Assembly: GCA_949130495.1 (NCBI GenBank)
Contig: OX422220.1
Coordinates: forward strand, 123,503,810 to 123,567,809
Direction of reading: 5' to 3'
Source of the DNA: Sambucus nigra
Lineage: Eukaryota; Streptophyta; Magnoliopsida; Dipsacales; Adoxaceae
DNA length: 64,000 nucleotides
The position numbers and the translations under genes were made by a program. Of the stretch, positions 47,842 through 59,929 are shown one piece after another. Below the pieces are notes generated by a model. The model was not told the DNA's origin and did no database searches. It worked only from the letters and a program-made list of their open reading frames with translations. Positions within the stretch are counted from its first letter, which is position 1. Each line of letters begins with the position of its first letter.

Positions 47842-50800
47842 ACCTCCTCCGTAAAACCTTTTAAAATTAACTACTAAAAATCAGCTTTACCCTTTTCATA
47901 TGGATACAAATATTTTTTAAGAAATGACTAAACCAAATCTTTGTTCTTTCCCAATTACTGAGAATGCATTTCCTTATTTATCTTTTTTTATTCTATTTCC
48001 CATAAGTGGGTCCACTTAAATGATGATAAGTACTCCACAATTTACTCTCATATCAGGAAACAATTAGAGTGAGAATTACCTCTAAAACCGTTACTCCACC
48101 ATTGCCCACAACCGGCAGTTCTTTGTTTTTTCTCTCACTAATTTTTTTCTATCTCTCCATTTATTGTGTCTTCTTCTCAAACACATGTATACCCATAGAC
48201 GAAAAATATGGATGATGTATTTATATAGTTAGATCCGACACTATATAACACACATAAACATATTATAAAACATACAGACACACAAACATAATAACACTTA
48301 TAAACAATGTGTTTAATATATACTATAAGACGTACAATAAACTCACAAAATTAAAAAGACAATGATATTTGCACAGAGGAATAGTTAGAAATACGCATAG
48401 GCATGGCGACTATGGGGAATCAAACCTGACATAATCCATCGGATTAGGAAGGCCGATTGAAATCTTATAAGCATGTGAAGGAAAAATTTTTATATACAAA
48501 CTTGTCAATTTAATAAAAATTTAGAAATCATTCTATTTATATATAGGATTAGAGATGAAGTGTGAGGAGGAGAAGTTGATGGGTCGTAAGAGAATCCTGA
48601 TTAGTAAATATATTGAGGAGGAGATAAATAGTTCCATTGTTCAGGGCAAATAGTGAAGGGATGGACTTTTCTGTAAAATCAAAAGGAAGAGAGAGAAGTT
48701 AATTCTAAAACTAAAAAGAGTTGTAAATTAAGTGAACACTTAGAAATAGATGAAGAGATGTGGAAGATGAAAGGGGTTAAGAAAAGAGAAGGAAAAAAGA
48801 CAGAGAGACAATTAACCTCACCTAAAAGAAGTTAACTGGCCACGCGAAATTAATTGTTATGCCACGTGGCAAACTATCTTATACAAACACCATTTTTAAT
48901 ATTATATATTAGAGTACTTTACGTACAAAACACAAACCCTAACAACCTAAGAGTTTTGGAAGAGCTAAGTAAGACTTTTGGAGATGAGTTTAGAGATCTA
49001 AAGAAGAGGAATCAAGCTATAAGCTTCAACCACCATTAAGAGACAATAAATATCTTACTTTATCAAGGTATAATAAGTAACTTGTAATGCTTTCATTGTG
49101 CTATTGAATCTATTTGTGTATAAACACATGATAGGTTTGAGTCCAATGCGTTGGGGTTTTTTTACCTTGATTATTTTGAGGGTTATGTACAAAATAACCA
49201 AATCTGATGCATTAAAAGGTTGTACTTTAGTCAAAATCATGTTTTTATGCTTAAAACTTGTTTTAATTCATATAAATTGTGAGTAGTATTAATGAATCAT
49301 ATGGTTTAAATAGACTTTGATGATTTAAACCTTGAAATCATTATGAACCATAATCACCTTGAAATAATTATGAACCATAATCATCTTCATGGTAAAATTG
49401 ATGATTTAAACCCTAGTTTGATTATTTAATGCCAATAATGGTCATATATTGTTATAATCGTGGTTATAATCATTTTAGGATGATGTTTGTTGTTTTTAAG
49501 GATCGTTTTAAGGTTAGAATAATTCTTGAGGACGATCTAGGTGAAGACGATCAAGTTTTGTAGGTTCTGGGTGAAATTTGAGTTTCAACCCTGACATTCT
49601 TTGTCTGGGCTAAAAACAAGGGTCTTGTGCATTAATACAAATTAATCCCATGAGCACTGATGCCGGTACAAAGTTAAGGTGTGGTACATTAATTTATGGC
49701 CCGATTTTCCCTTTAGGATTCCACTAAAAAAATTTATTCGAACACTTAGGGGCTTAATCTTACTTAGATATTATGAGGATTTAAGTTGAGAGATAGAGTA
49801 TTTACCCTATGATATGCATAAATTCGTCAGGTATGGTGGGGAATTGTAACGTACGAGAATTACACGATTAGGTGGAAATGGCAATTTTAGTACGCATGTA
49901 TAGATGTTATACACACACACACACACACACACACACAAGCTGATGCCCATGCCTAAAGTCGTGGTTAAAACTTTTGAAAATAAAGTACATGTTTACTACA
50001 TGTATTATTAACTCGCCAACCAAAATTAATGTGTCAATACACTACCAAACGAGAAGGTTATTGGTTTCGGTGCTAACTATAACATGGATAAATATTTTGA
50101 ATTATATTGCTAATTAATTTTATCATTATAATAATATTCCATGGTACTATTCATTATTACATATCGACCATATCTTCTCCAAGAGGCCATTGGCCACATC
50201 CATATAACACACTCGCCATTTATAGTGACAGCTTTCTAACATAAAACACAATTTACTTCCTAAACAATATGTTATTAAAGATATATATATTGTTGGCATG
50301 GTTTTCCTCCTAAACAATAGGAATTTGCACACTGAAAGCAAACAACCTAAAATAGACCAAATAATGTATAGAAAATTGATCAAATGAAATAAATTAACTC
50401 AAAGTTAAGTTGCCTCGTTAGTTAATAATTAACTACTATTGACTACTGAACTGATATGTAAATTTCACACACAGACAATAAACAAATATAATAAGGATGA
50501 AATAAAATAATTTTCAAAAGGGCAAGAGGTATAGACAAAATTTATTCCTTGTAACTTGTGAAATGTCGATGCCACGTACCCTATTAAATCAAATTGATAA
50601 TTTTATCAAGTTTCTCTGGGTGCTTCGTACATGCCTTAAAATAGTGATAAAGCTACCACCTCCTGTTCCTAATTAAAATAAAATATAAATTTGGGGTTGG
50701 TAGCTTGAGAAATAAAATGCACACTATGTAGTTGCTAATGGAACCAATAAAGACAACATGGCTAACAACTGTGAAACCATGGTTTATTCAATCAGAACTA

Positions 50801-52019
50801 AGATATGGTTCTTCTTTCAGTCAATATAACGTGTAACAATTTAGAATAAAATTATCCCCACACTACTACAGTGTCATTTAGAAATGAACTCTACATATAT
50901 AATTGAAAAGTGGACTTCAAATCTTACATCTAAAATTAGGTATGATCTATATAATTTCATCAATGGCATTAAAATTAAAACTAGAAGCAATCATAATAAA
51001 TTGAACACAAATATATACTAAATATTGCATAATCACATCCGAGACCAACGAAAAAACACCACATACACACAAAAATCCAAACCCAAATCAAACACAATGG
51101 TTATTTTATAAACATTTTTCATTATTATTTACAAATACATCCAGAAAATTCATTAGCATTAAACAATAAATTTCAACAAATTGATTTTTAACACAAATCT
51201 AGAACTTATATATATGAGAAAAAAGCTTATTGGAACAACTAGATCTTAATTAAAAAGTCAAACACATAAAATTACCTTTAAACTATCTCATGGGCCAAAT
51301 ACTATTTTACAGAACCCAAATTTAAACCCACCAAATACTATTTTGAAGATAAAAGAAAAACCATAAAAATGAATCCAAACCACATAAGTTGAAAATTGAA
51401 ACTCAAATAATAACAATTTTAAAATTTCAGCCTAAAAGACCTAATCAAAATAAAATTAAAATGCAAATATTCATGACTTTGCAAAAGGACACACAAAAGG
51501 ACGAGAGTAGAAAAATCATACTTCGGAGAAAATCACTAAATCCCTAGAATTTAAACACAAAATAAGAGCCTCCAAAATAAAATAAAATCACAATATAGAA
51601 GCATAAATAAGATCTAAAACCAACTTGATTTTAATACCAAAATTACAAACCAAAAACCCCTAGATATTGATTAGAACATGGAGAGGTGAAAAGGTAAAAG
51701 TATAAAGAATCAGTATACTTGAGTAATTAGAAAATCAAAATAACACAACAAATTAGATAACAAAACCTAAAAAGTAACCCAATAAACCATAATATATAAG
51801 CATAGAAGATTTTGCGAAAAAAAACTAATGACAATGGTTATACTTGAGAAAAAAATATGATAAATGAAAATGGTCTAAAAAATATTTTAAACCGCAACAA
51901 TACATCAATTACCATCTATATCACCATTCTCGAAAAAATTAAAGTGTAAAAACCATCATTTAAACCATCAATAATAGTGGATAATTTAACCCCCAGTGGA
52001 TGTTATAAGTTTGAATCCT

Positions 52020-52064
<45 letters not shown>

Positions 52065-53500
52065 CTTCTTTGAACCAAAAATTGAACCGTGGTGTGGTGT
52101 ATCTAAGAGTGAAATCTGTTAAACAATTAATAAAAATAATTTATGTTAGGATTTCAAAAACTTTAATTTGACCCGTGAAATTGGAATTGTGCATACATGC
52201 AAAAGACCGTTGGTGAATTCCACCATGATTTGTTTAGGTGATTTTTTATATAAGTAATATGCCTCCATTGATAAGGAAGAGAAACTTGAATAAATCAAAT
52301 TAGAAAAAAACAATATTATTGACTTTAAAAAAACTTTTAAATAGAGAAGAGTACTCATTTAGGACCCAAAGTTCATTAAAAGCAAGTTAATCATCATAAT
52401 GAGCTATAATAACAAAATAAAAAACATAATATTACCATTAGTCTACATTCCATTACTTTAATTAAAAATTACATTTCAATAGGCCCCCTGTAATGAAATA
52501 TTTAAGTCTAAAGATGAGACCTAACAAGAAAATTCTACCAGATGAATACAAATAGTGAATGAATATTTAATGATTTCTTATATAGCATATTCCATTAGTA
52601 AAAAGTAATATATTTTCAATATGCCTATCTATCTAAATAGTCATTGCCCTTCTAACTTTAATTCAGATCATTATCTAAAATCCTAAATAGTTTCAACCCT
52701 CAAAACATTTTCATAGCAAAACCTATTTTGCAAAATCATTAAGATAATTCAAGAAGAAACAAAATAAGTTAAGGATTTAAAAGAAAATGAAGATTCCCAT
52801 TTGGATATTATATCACCAAATCTACAACTTAATACACATATAACATATCCAAAACCCAAAAAATACAAAAACAAAATTGACACATAAAAAGAATATAAAT
52901 CAAGTGTAAAAATTTACACATCTTCATCATTATGGAATTTCATCTAATAAATGATGTCTCCTATGTAAAAAAATTTTAACTTGGGAAACCATTTCTCACT
53001 ACTTAATGAAAATTTTAACAAAAAAATTAACTATAAAGCATGGCATAATAATGTAAATCCCAACATGTCTCATTTGTAAGACTTGTAGCAACTATGTCAA
53101 TATCGACCCTGGAATTCATCAAAAACAAACCTGTAACTCTAGATGGCTTATATGTTAAAGATTCAAATTCAAATGCAAACCAAAATATTATAACACAAAA
53201 TATTAAATGCAACACATAATTTGAACACAAAAAAATGATAGATGGAGAGATAATGATGATTGAATTTTTTTTTTAAAAGAGGATTACTTGTATGAGAGAT
53301 ATGAGATGGAGTACCTGCTAGTAAAAACACAAAATAAAATTAGTAAAGATTAGGTAGTTAAGGAATATTTTTTATGTGAAATCACAAACAAAAAATTGCA
53401 AACAAGCCAAAAATATATAACCAACATGTTAAGGGTAAAAAAATTAGAAATCTATGAATAAAAACAATAAAAACCTATACATAAAACCCATATGCCTCAA
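47375..53500. other. AT-rich region without recognised genes
   Basis: No LTR ends, RT or host protein motifs are recognised on either strand. It holds microsatellites: (AT)n 47759-47801 passing into (GA)n 47801-47839, (AC)n 49911-49937 and (GA)n 52023-52060. A perfect palindromic G-box-like gccacgtggc lies at 48861-48870. The minus-strand ORFs at 50147-50383, 52146-52358 and 53027-53230 have no recognisable similarity. Confidence 0.6.
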
Positions 53501-53880
53501 ATATAGGGAAAACCCTAAAACTAAGGTGAAGGTAAGCCCACTATCCTTGAAAAAAACCCAAAACCCTTAAATGAGGAAAAAGTACGCTAAACCCCCTATA
53601 ATCGGTGAAATTGATGCGAAAATCCAAAAAGACTAAAACCCAAATATTGAAAATGCCAAAATCCAAAGGAAAAAAAATACATACCAAAAACCCTATATCT
53701 ATAAAAACCCAGAGAGAGAGAGAGAGAATAAAGTAGAGAAGTGAGAGGGAGTAGGGAGCGAGGGTGAGAGAAATAAAAGAGTTGTGTGAGAGGCTGAGAG
53801 CAGGTAATAAGAGAGAAAAGTGGTGGGGTGGGTACAAGGAAAGAAGAAAATGAATTTGTGGTGTAAATGAAAGGGCGAAA
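53500..53880 (-). other. CT-rich leader-like stretch, minus strand
   Basis: On the minus strand, ctctctt/ctcgctccc-rich DNA (53850-53700) passes into gggtttttatagatataggg and a possible donor GGTATGT. This looks like a plant 5' UTR with a first intron. No coding sequence follows that I recognise. It faces away from the plus-strand leader at 54180. Confidence 0.35.
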
Positions 53881-54019
53881 ATAAAAGAGGGGAAATTTTT
53901 TAGTTTTTAAAATTTGAATAAAAGTTGAAGAGTTAATCTAAGACTTTTATTTTTAGTGGGGAATGTGGCAAGATCTGGGACATTATTGTTATTAGACAGT
54001 TAAAACACTTCCCTACGTC

Positions 54020-54048
<29 letters not shown>
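54020..54048. repeat. (TA)n microsatellite
   Basis: 29 bp of TA between the two divergent leader-like stretches. Confidence 0.95.
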
Positions 54049-54050
<2 letters not shown>

Positions 54051-54179
54051 GGAGAGGGGTGTTTGAATAATAAAATTATCCAATGGGTGTCAATTATTCT
54101 CTTGGTGCGATCCAAGGGTCTTAAATTATGCCATGTCAAATGAAGAGGACTATGACGTGGCAAATGAGAGAGTAGCCCT

Positions 54180-54500
54180 TCAATCCCAAACCCTAACCCG
54201 TCTATCTCATTCTCACCCTCTCTCATTTCAGCTCTCTCCCAAACCCTCCCGCTTCCCTTAGCTCCAACGCTGCCAACCTCCCCCTCCCCTCCCAAGCTGC
54301 CGCCCTCCTCTTTCTAAGTTGTTGCCCTCACTCACGTAATATCCTCTTCTCACTCTCTCGCACACGCACACACACACACTCACACACACACACACTCATA
54401 CACACACTCACACAAAAACCTTCTTATACACGCACACATGCACAAAAACCCTTTGCCTCTCCCTCTAACCCTCTTTATACACGCACACATGCACAAAAAC
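54180..54500 (+). other. CT-rich leader-like stretch, plus strand
   Basis: aaccctaacccgtctatc is followed by about 150 bp of CT-rich DNA, then an imperfect (CA)n run (54361-54415) and a duplicated 'acacgcacacatgcacaaaaacc' (54427, 54479). It resembles a plant 5' UTR upstream of the gene fragments at 56.1-56.5 kb. Whether it belongs to them cannot be told. A promoter-type gacgtggca is at 54154. Confidence 0.35.
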
Positions 54501-56127
54501 CACATATCTGGAGATCTTGACCTTCAATTTGACAAATTTTTTGTTTAATTAGTGTCTAGATCTAATTAGTTGTTTTTACAGATCAACATTTTTTAGGATT
54601 TATTGAAACTCTTTGGTTTTATTTTTGGTATGCATTTTTTGTAGATCTAATTACTTTTGGATTAAATGAAACTCTTTAGTTTTATTTCTTCTAATTAGGT
54701 ATACGTTCTCTCTTTGTGTGATTGAAATTCTATGGTTTTATTTTTTGTTTAAAGTAGCTTTTTGCAAATCTAATTTCTCTTTATGTTTCGCCATTTTTTT
54801 TTCAGGTTGGGACACACAGGTATACTTTCTTTCTCTCTGATTGGAACAAACGGGTATATATTATTCGTGTATGATTATTGATTAATTTATATATTTAAGA
54901 TATGTTGTTTTAGGTAAGGTCTACTATTGCCCTACATTTTCTTCATTTATGTGTTTTTTCATTCATTATAATGTGAATACCTATTGTACTGTGTATAAAT
55001 GTGTACATATTGGCAAATTTGATTTAGGCGCCCTTTAGTGTGTTTTGTGTATGATATTATTTGGCATTTTTCAGTCATTATCAAATAGATGACGATTTTT
55101 ATATACACATTGACAAATGATAATTTGGGTGCATTCATTTAGTGGTTATATCATTGTGCATGCTTTTCATTCATTACGGTTTTGCATATCTATTTTTTTT
55201 CATTTGTGGCATATAATTGTTTCTTAATTGCAATGAGATTAGTAACTTTTTTCATTAGTGGCATATAATTTGACAATGGTTCATACCATCATTTCAATTC
55301 ACAAAGTTCATGAAGTTTTCTCTAAATGGATCAGTGTATCGTAAATGGATCAGTGCATGCTTATGAAATAGCTATTATGTGTAGATATTTGGGGGTTTGC
55401 CTCAATCTAACTCAAGGCAAACATTTTTTATGCAGTGCTCCTATGCCCCACACATTATATATGAACTTGCTATTTTTTTCATTTCTAAATTGATCCAGAA
55501 GAGGCCTGATTTTGGGTTGTGTTATAATTACTTAGATTCCATATTTTCAGATCCAAGTATACTCTAATTAAGATGGTTCTCTGGTATGAAAAAGCGCAGA
55601 TCCAATACTGCCATTGTGTGTTTTGAAGATGTCCATATTATGGTTTTGTTGATTCACATACAACATTGATGTGGAGATGAACATTCTATAGATATATCAA
55701 TTACATTATTGAAGTTATTAATATTGGATTTTAATTAAGCATAAATAGTTTTTACACATTTGGAATTGTTCTGTGGAAACAACCGTTAACATTGTGATTC
55801 TTAATTTCTCCTACGGTGACCCGTATTTAATTTTCCTGCGGTGACGCATATTTAATTTTCTGAAATGAATATGATATTATTTTATCTCAGTGAGGTTGCT
55901 TGGTAGTTCTAACATGATAAAACTAGATATTGGAGTCATAGGTTTTGGTGCCCAATGGCGATGACGAATGATAATGTCTTCCTTAACTTTTTATCTATTT
56001 TCTTTATAGTTGCATTTCATTTGAGTTTTTGATTTATTTCAATCTTCATCTAACACTGCCTTTTTTTATTTTTTATTTTTTTGCAATTTTTTGGTATGTT
56101 CTGTAATATTTCTATTCCTCATCCTAG
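54501..56127 (+). other. Intron-like T-rich stretch
   Basis: T-rich with possible acceptors (tttttttttcag|g near 54805; cctag|g at 56127). No coding similarity is seen. It could be the intron(s) upstream of the exon-like piece at 56128, or plain intergenic DNA. Confidence 0.35.
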
Positions 56128-56224
56128 GTTGAAGCTTCAACATTGACTCTGTTTTGGGTCGAGACCAAAATGTGTTGTTATAGTTGGTCCTGATGACACT
56201 CACTGGGATGGAGGTACATTCAAG
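56128..56224 (+). pseudogene. Exon fragment like a RAD6-type ubiquitin-conjugating enzyme (E2)
   Basis: The frame ends VVIVGPDDTHWDGGTFK (56174-56224), then an apparent GT donor. Plant RAD6-type E2s (UBC1/2/3 group) have GPDDTPWDGGTFK at the corresponding place, upstream of the active-site Cys. Only this short core of about 18 codons is clear; the codons before it (56128-56170) are not recognisable. The acceptor-like cctag|g precedes it. The catalytic part is absent, so it cannot make an active enzyme. E2 enzymes pass ubiquitin to targets; RAD6 acts in DNA-damage tolerance and chromatin marking. A different E2 family is possible, as the stretch is short. Confidence 0.6.
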
Positions 56225-56301
56225 GTGATTTGGATACGTATAATTGACATTCCATACAGTAGTATATAAGTTGTATGTTTGTTAGTACGCCCCCTACTAT
56301 T

Positions 56302-56527
56302 TGTTACATGTGCGATCGCCCAGGGCATTCATCTAGAGATTGCCCTTTCGATCCCAAGTCTAAATATATACTCATAAGAATCATAATACCACATCATGCC
56401 TGAGCCTCTTCTCTTCAATGATGGCCTCAATTATGTTCTTCGCCACTTCCCTCTCTCTTTCAAGTACCGTGATAGTGGACACGAGGTGACAGATTTAGGT
56501 AGCCTAATTGGATTATACGATGAATGA
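56302..56527 (+). pseudogene. Fragment of a plant zinc-knuckle TIPIN/Swi3-type replication-fork protein
   Basis: Two pieces lie in the order found in plant CCHC-Swi3 proteins. First, a complete zinc knuckle CYMCDRPGHSSRDC (56302-56343; C-x2-C-x4-H-x4-C). Second, a 43-codon frame from the ATG at 56396 with LLFNDGLNYVLRHFPLSFKY and GHEVTDLGSLIGLY, the start of the Swi3/Csm3/TIPIN domain that binds TIMELESS at replication forks. The variable linker normally between them is missing (about 37 bp, closed frame). A stop (56525-56527) falls where the domain should continue. I recognise the family from memory; it is a broken copy lying 77 bp after the E2 fragment. Confidence 0.7.
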
Positions 56528-56748
56528 CCTGATTTGGGATGTAAGCTCATCTGGTGACTCCATATCTATGAATTAATTAATGTCTAGACAATTGATCTTT
56601 TATTTTCTCAATATATATGTCAATAGGTTTAGTCATTTAAAAAAGAAATAATTATAACTATGATTGATCATATGGATAAGATACATTCATACTGTCAAGA
56701 AATTTATCTAATACATTTTTCGTTTAATTTTTAGCATAAAAAAACACA
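56528..56748. other. AT-rich spacer between gene fragments and E
   Basis: About 220 bp of AT-rich DNA. No terminal inverted repeat or Helitron end is recognised that would define a carrier element. Confidence 0.5.
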
Positions 56749-57873
56749 TGTGACACCCCGCCTAATTAAACATCGGGTGATCAGGCATTCATTAAATTAA
56801 AACAGGTTTCTCAAATGGTTCATTCTTAGCATCACTGTCGAAAACTTTTTAATTACTAATCCCCTAAGTAAAATTAGACCGATGCCAAATTTTATCTTTC
56901 TTAAAACAGATAAATCAACCATGCGGAACAAAGTACAAATAATCATGTACTATAATTCAAACAACAAAGTAAAAGTACAACAGAACAAAAGTATTACCGA
57001 ATAAACCATCGGCTAAAAATCCCAAACAAAAATAGAGTAACCACTAGTCTGAATCTAAAGTCTGAGACTAATACCGGACAACAAGTCCATACATAGAAGA
57101 GTGTGAGATCCTGTACTAGATCTGAATGAGAGATATCGCCTAGTCAAAATCCTATAAACATTCACTGTGCTACAGCTCCGAGTCTCTGGAATGGAATCAT
57201 CATACATGGCATCCCTGTGGCTGGACACCTAAAAGGTTTTGAAAATATTTTATAGCAAGAGTTAGTACTCAAAACATTTTGAAAATATTTAGCAAGCGTT
57301 TATCACAATATAAAATGCGGTTATTGATTACACATGTTAGGTTCTCGTACACTCTCTTGAGTTAACTCACCCCTCATCTTTCGTGCACACCTAACGTTCT
57401 ACATTTAGTTTATCTAGCCATACTTCCCAAGTTAACTAAAACCAAAGTAGTCAACTGAACTTATCTATACCCAAGTTCCAGTACCGCCCATACAGTACAA
57501 CCTTTTCACTAACATCTCGCGCATGTTAATTAATTCTCAAGTAACATTTCATCTATGTTATTTTTCAAGACTTCCCATTTAGTTTTACTACTAAAATTAC
57601 TACAATTCTCACAATTGTTAACTTTCCCACTTATGTAATTAAGTTTTGCTACTTGAATTACTAAATAGATTTTCTCTATCTAAAGGTTCATTTCGTAATT
57701 AAGTTTCACTACTTAACTTACCAAGTCAGTATGTATCTTCAAATACATCAAATATATCGATCTACTAACACACGGAAATAGAATATCATCCAGTATATAT
57801 ATATATTTCACACACAATATATACTAAATATCAGTCATTTCTATTTTGTCCTTTTTATACACGTAAAGGACTC

Positions 57874-58080
57874 TTGGTTCGGAATGATTCATCGACCCCA
57901 AGTGAGAGTTGGTTCGGAATTATCCATCGACCCCGACTATTTTAAAAATATATATATACACATATTCTGGTTCGGGACTCTCTCATCGCGACACCAGTTC
58001 AAAGTTTGGTTCGGTATTTCTCATCGACCCCAAACATATAATAACTTTATGTTAGTTCGAAATGTCTCATCGACCCTAAC
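57874..58080. repeat. Imperfect repeat ggttcgga...catcgacccc in E LTR
   Basis: Five copies of about 27 bp at 57874, 57910, 57967, 58006 and 58051, with variable AT spacers. The third copy is the most diverged. Confidence 0.85.
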
Positions 58081-58557
58081 ATAATTAATTTAGGTATAAT
58101 CTCTCTACCTAAAAGATCACATAATTCAGTAGGTACACGCCCGGCCTATTAATCATATACGTGCGTAATATTTTAATCTCATATATTTACCGTACAATAT
58201 TCGCTTAACGATTTATCTCATTAATCGTATTTATTTGAGTATACACACAACTCTAAGGGTCCTAGTTACCCCTTACATATAATTTTAGTAGTTATTGCTT
58301 ACCCTACTGGTCTATTGCTTAAATTGAATTTACTTCGCCCCGTAACTCAATTTCCGAAGTCCCCGATACTCTACTAAATCGGATTATTCTCCTCGGTCCG
58401 TAATCCAAGCCCTACACCCAATGGCCTTATTGGACCTCAACAATATACGTACTGGTCTTATTCTTACTCCCATATAAGTATAATGTAAATCCTAGAATAC
58501 TCATTCATTCCCGAAGTCAACGAAGGATTAAACACAAAATTTTCGAGAAACAGCTTG

Positions 58558-58635
58558 CGTCGATCGATCGACGGCTGGGTTCGATCGATCGACTATGTCG
58601 ATCGATCGATAGTTCGAGATCGATCGATCGATCGA
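58558..58635. repeat. GATCGATC palindrome cluster in E LTR
   Basis: Perfect palindromes cgtcgatcgatcgacg (58558-58573), tcgatcgatcga (58581-58592) and the 16-bp tcgatcgatcgatcga (58620-58635), with one more run at 58598-58610. On the element's strand they are about 1.09-1.17 kb from the LTR start. Confidence 0.95.
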
Positions 58636-59728
58636 ACAGGGACAGACGCAGTCTGTCTTCTTCGTTGATCCTCTCCTCCATTAACAAATTTCCAAACTCC
58701 ATTATTGTCCACCAAACTTCGACCCAATGATCCTAACATGTTTCCACATATACTAGGACAGTTTCTAACGTATCAAATACATCAAAACTCCAATTCCTTT
58801 AAAGAAATAATGAATTAAACCCAGAATTTCTTGAAAACCCTAGTTATGGTGTTCTTCCCATATTATCATTCAAAATCCAGATTTTAATCTGAAAAATCAT
58901 CAAGTCTAATATGAATCTTAATCCTCTACATAAGGTAAATCGTTCTACATGCGATTCCTATCCCAACATGTATAAATATCATCTTTCTCCAATCAAAATA
59001 ATGATTTAAACAAAACTATTCAAAAACCCTACACATGGGTATTATAACTTTATAATTTTTGCAATAAACAACTTGCCTTATGATCAGTAGGGTCTGATTT
59101 CGTGGTTGTTGTTGATGATTGATGATCTTCATCCTTCAATCCTTCTTCCCCAACAAGTTGATGGTAAAAATCCCTTTGAATCCTTCCCAATTCTTCCTTT
59201 TGCCTTAGAAAGTTGTGCCTATCTTCTCTCTAATGGTATTGGTGTTGTCGTGGATGTTCTAACCCTAATTCCTCTATCATACGGCTGATATAAAACACTC
59301 AATTTCGTAGGTCTCCATACCCTCTTATGTTAAAAGACCAAAACGGCCCCGAACGGTCTCGGTTTAGTCCAAAATTACCCCGGGACTCAACTAGTACCCC
59401 CGGGTATACTATTTTGACTAATTTGACCCTTCCGGACTCATTAGTGACCTCTAAATTATCATTTGAGTCACTTAAAAAATATTACTCGTTCTCACCCCAC
59501 ACGGTCTACATGCGTCAAGTAACTATTTACCACTCGCACTAAGTAAATAAAATGAGGCAATATATACCGGTATCTATCTCTCGATTAATATACCATAATT
59601 ACAATTTTAAATAAAACTCTTTAAATTACTACTCTTACGTAATTTAAATTAAGCCGAAATTTTCTCATTTAATTCTCCAATCTAATTAAATGGAATATTT
59701 GGAATATTCAGAAATACGGGGTATTACA

Positions 59729-59929
59729 TACTTCCCCCCTTGCAAAGGAATTTCGTCCTCGAAATTAGGATAAGGATGGTATTAAGGCTAAGGACCTTAA
59801 ATATAATTTCATCCTCTAATACCCAATACCAAATCATAACATCATAACGGTCGCCCCAAGTACATGACCTTTTCATTATAACTTCTTATCGCACGTTACC
59901 TGACACGACTCAGAATGTGTCTCTAAAGT
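59729..59929 (-). mobile_element. E polypurine tract and interior edge
   Basis: The minus strand reads 'tttcgaggacgaaattcc' followed by tttgcaaggggggaagta and then the LTR. About 200 bp of interior remain before the F LTR begins, so F cut E here or E is truncated. Confidence 0.75.

Larger units (their letters stand above)
56749..59728 (-). mobile_element. E: 3' LTR (2980 bp) of a minus-strand large-LTR element
   Basis: On the minus strand it starts TGTAATACCCCG (59728) and ends GGCGGGGTGTCACA (56749), the same ends as A and D. The 'ttcattcttagcatcactgtcga' block at 56819 is shared with B, and in inverse with A. A polypurine tract on the right fixes it as a 3' LTR. It carries GATCGATC palindromes and an imperfect 'ggttcgg...catcgacccc' repeat. 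Confidence 0.85.

Noticed and set aside
49840..49870. Possible polypurine tract and LTR start (ggtggggaattgtaacg)
   Set aside because: No partner LTR, primer site or matching end could be found, so it was not called.
50147..50383. Minus-strand ORF that could be an exon of a host gene
   Set aside because: No recognisable family, no consistent splice pattern, AT-rich surroundings.
54361..54415. Telomere-like or satellite DNA
   Set aside because: It is an imperfect CA microsatellite. No TTTAGGG arrays were seen in the window.
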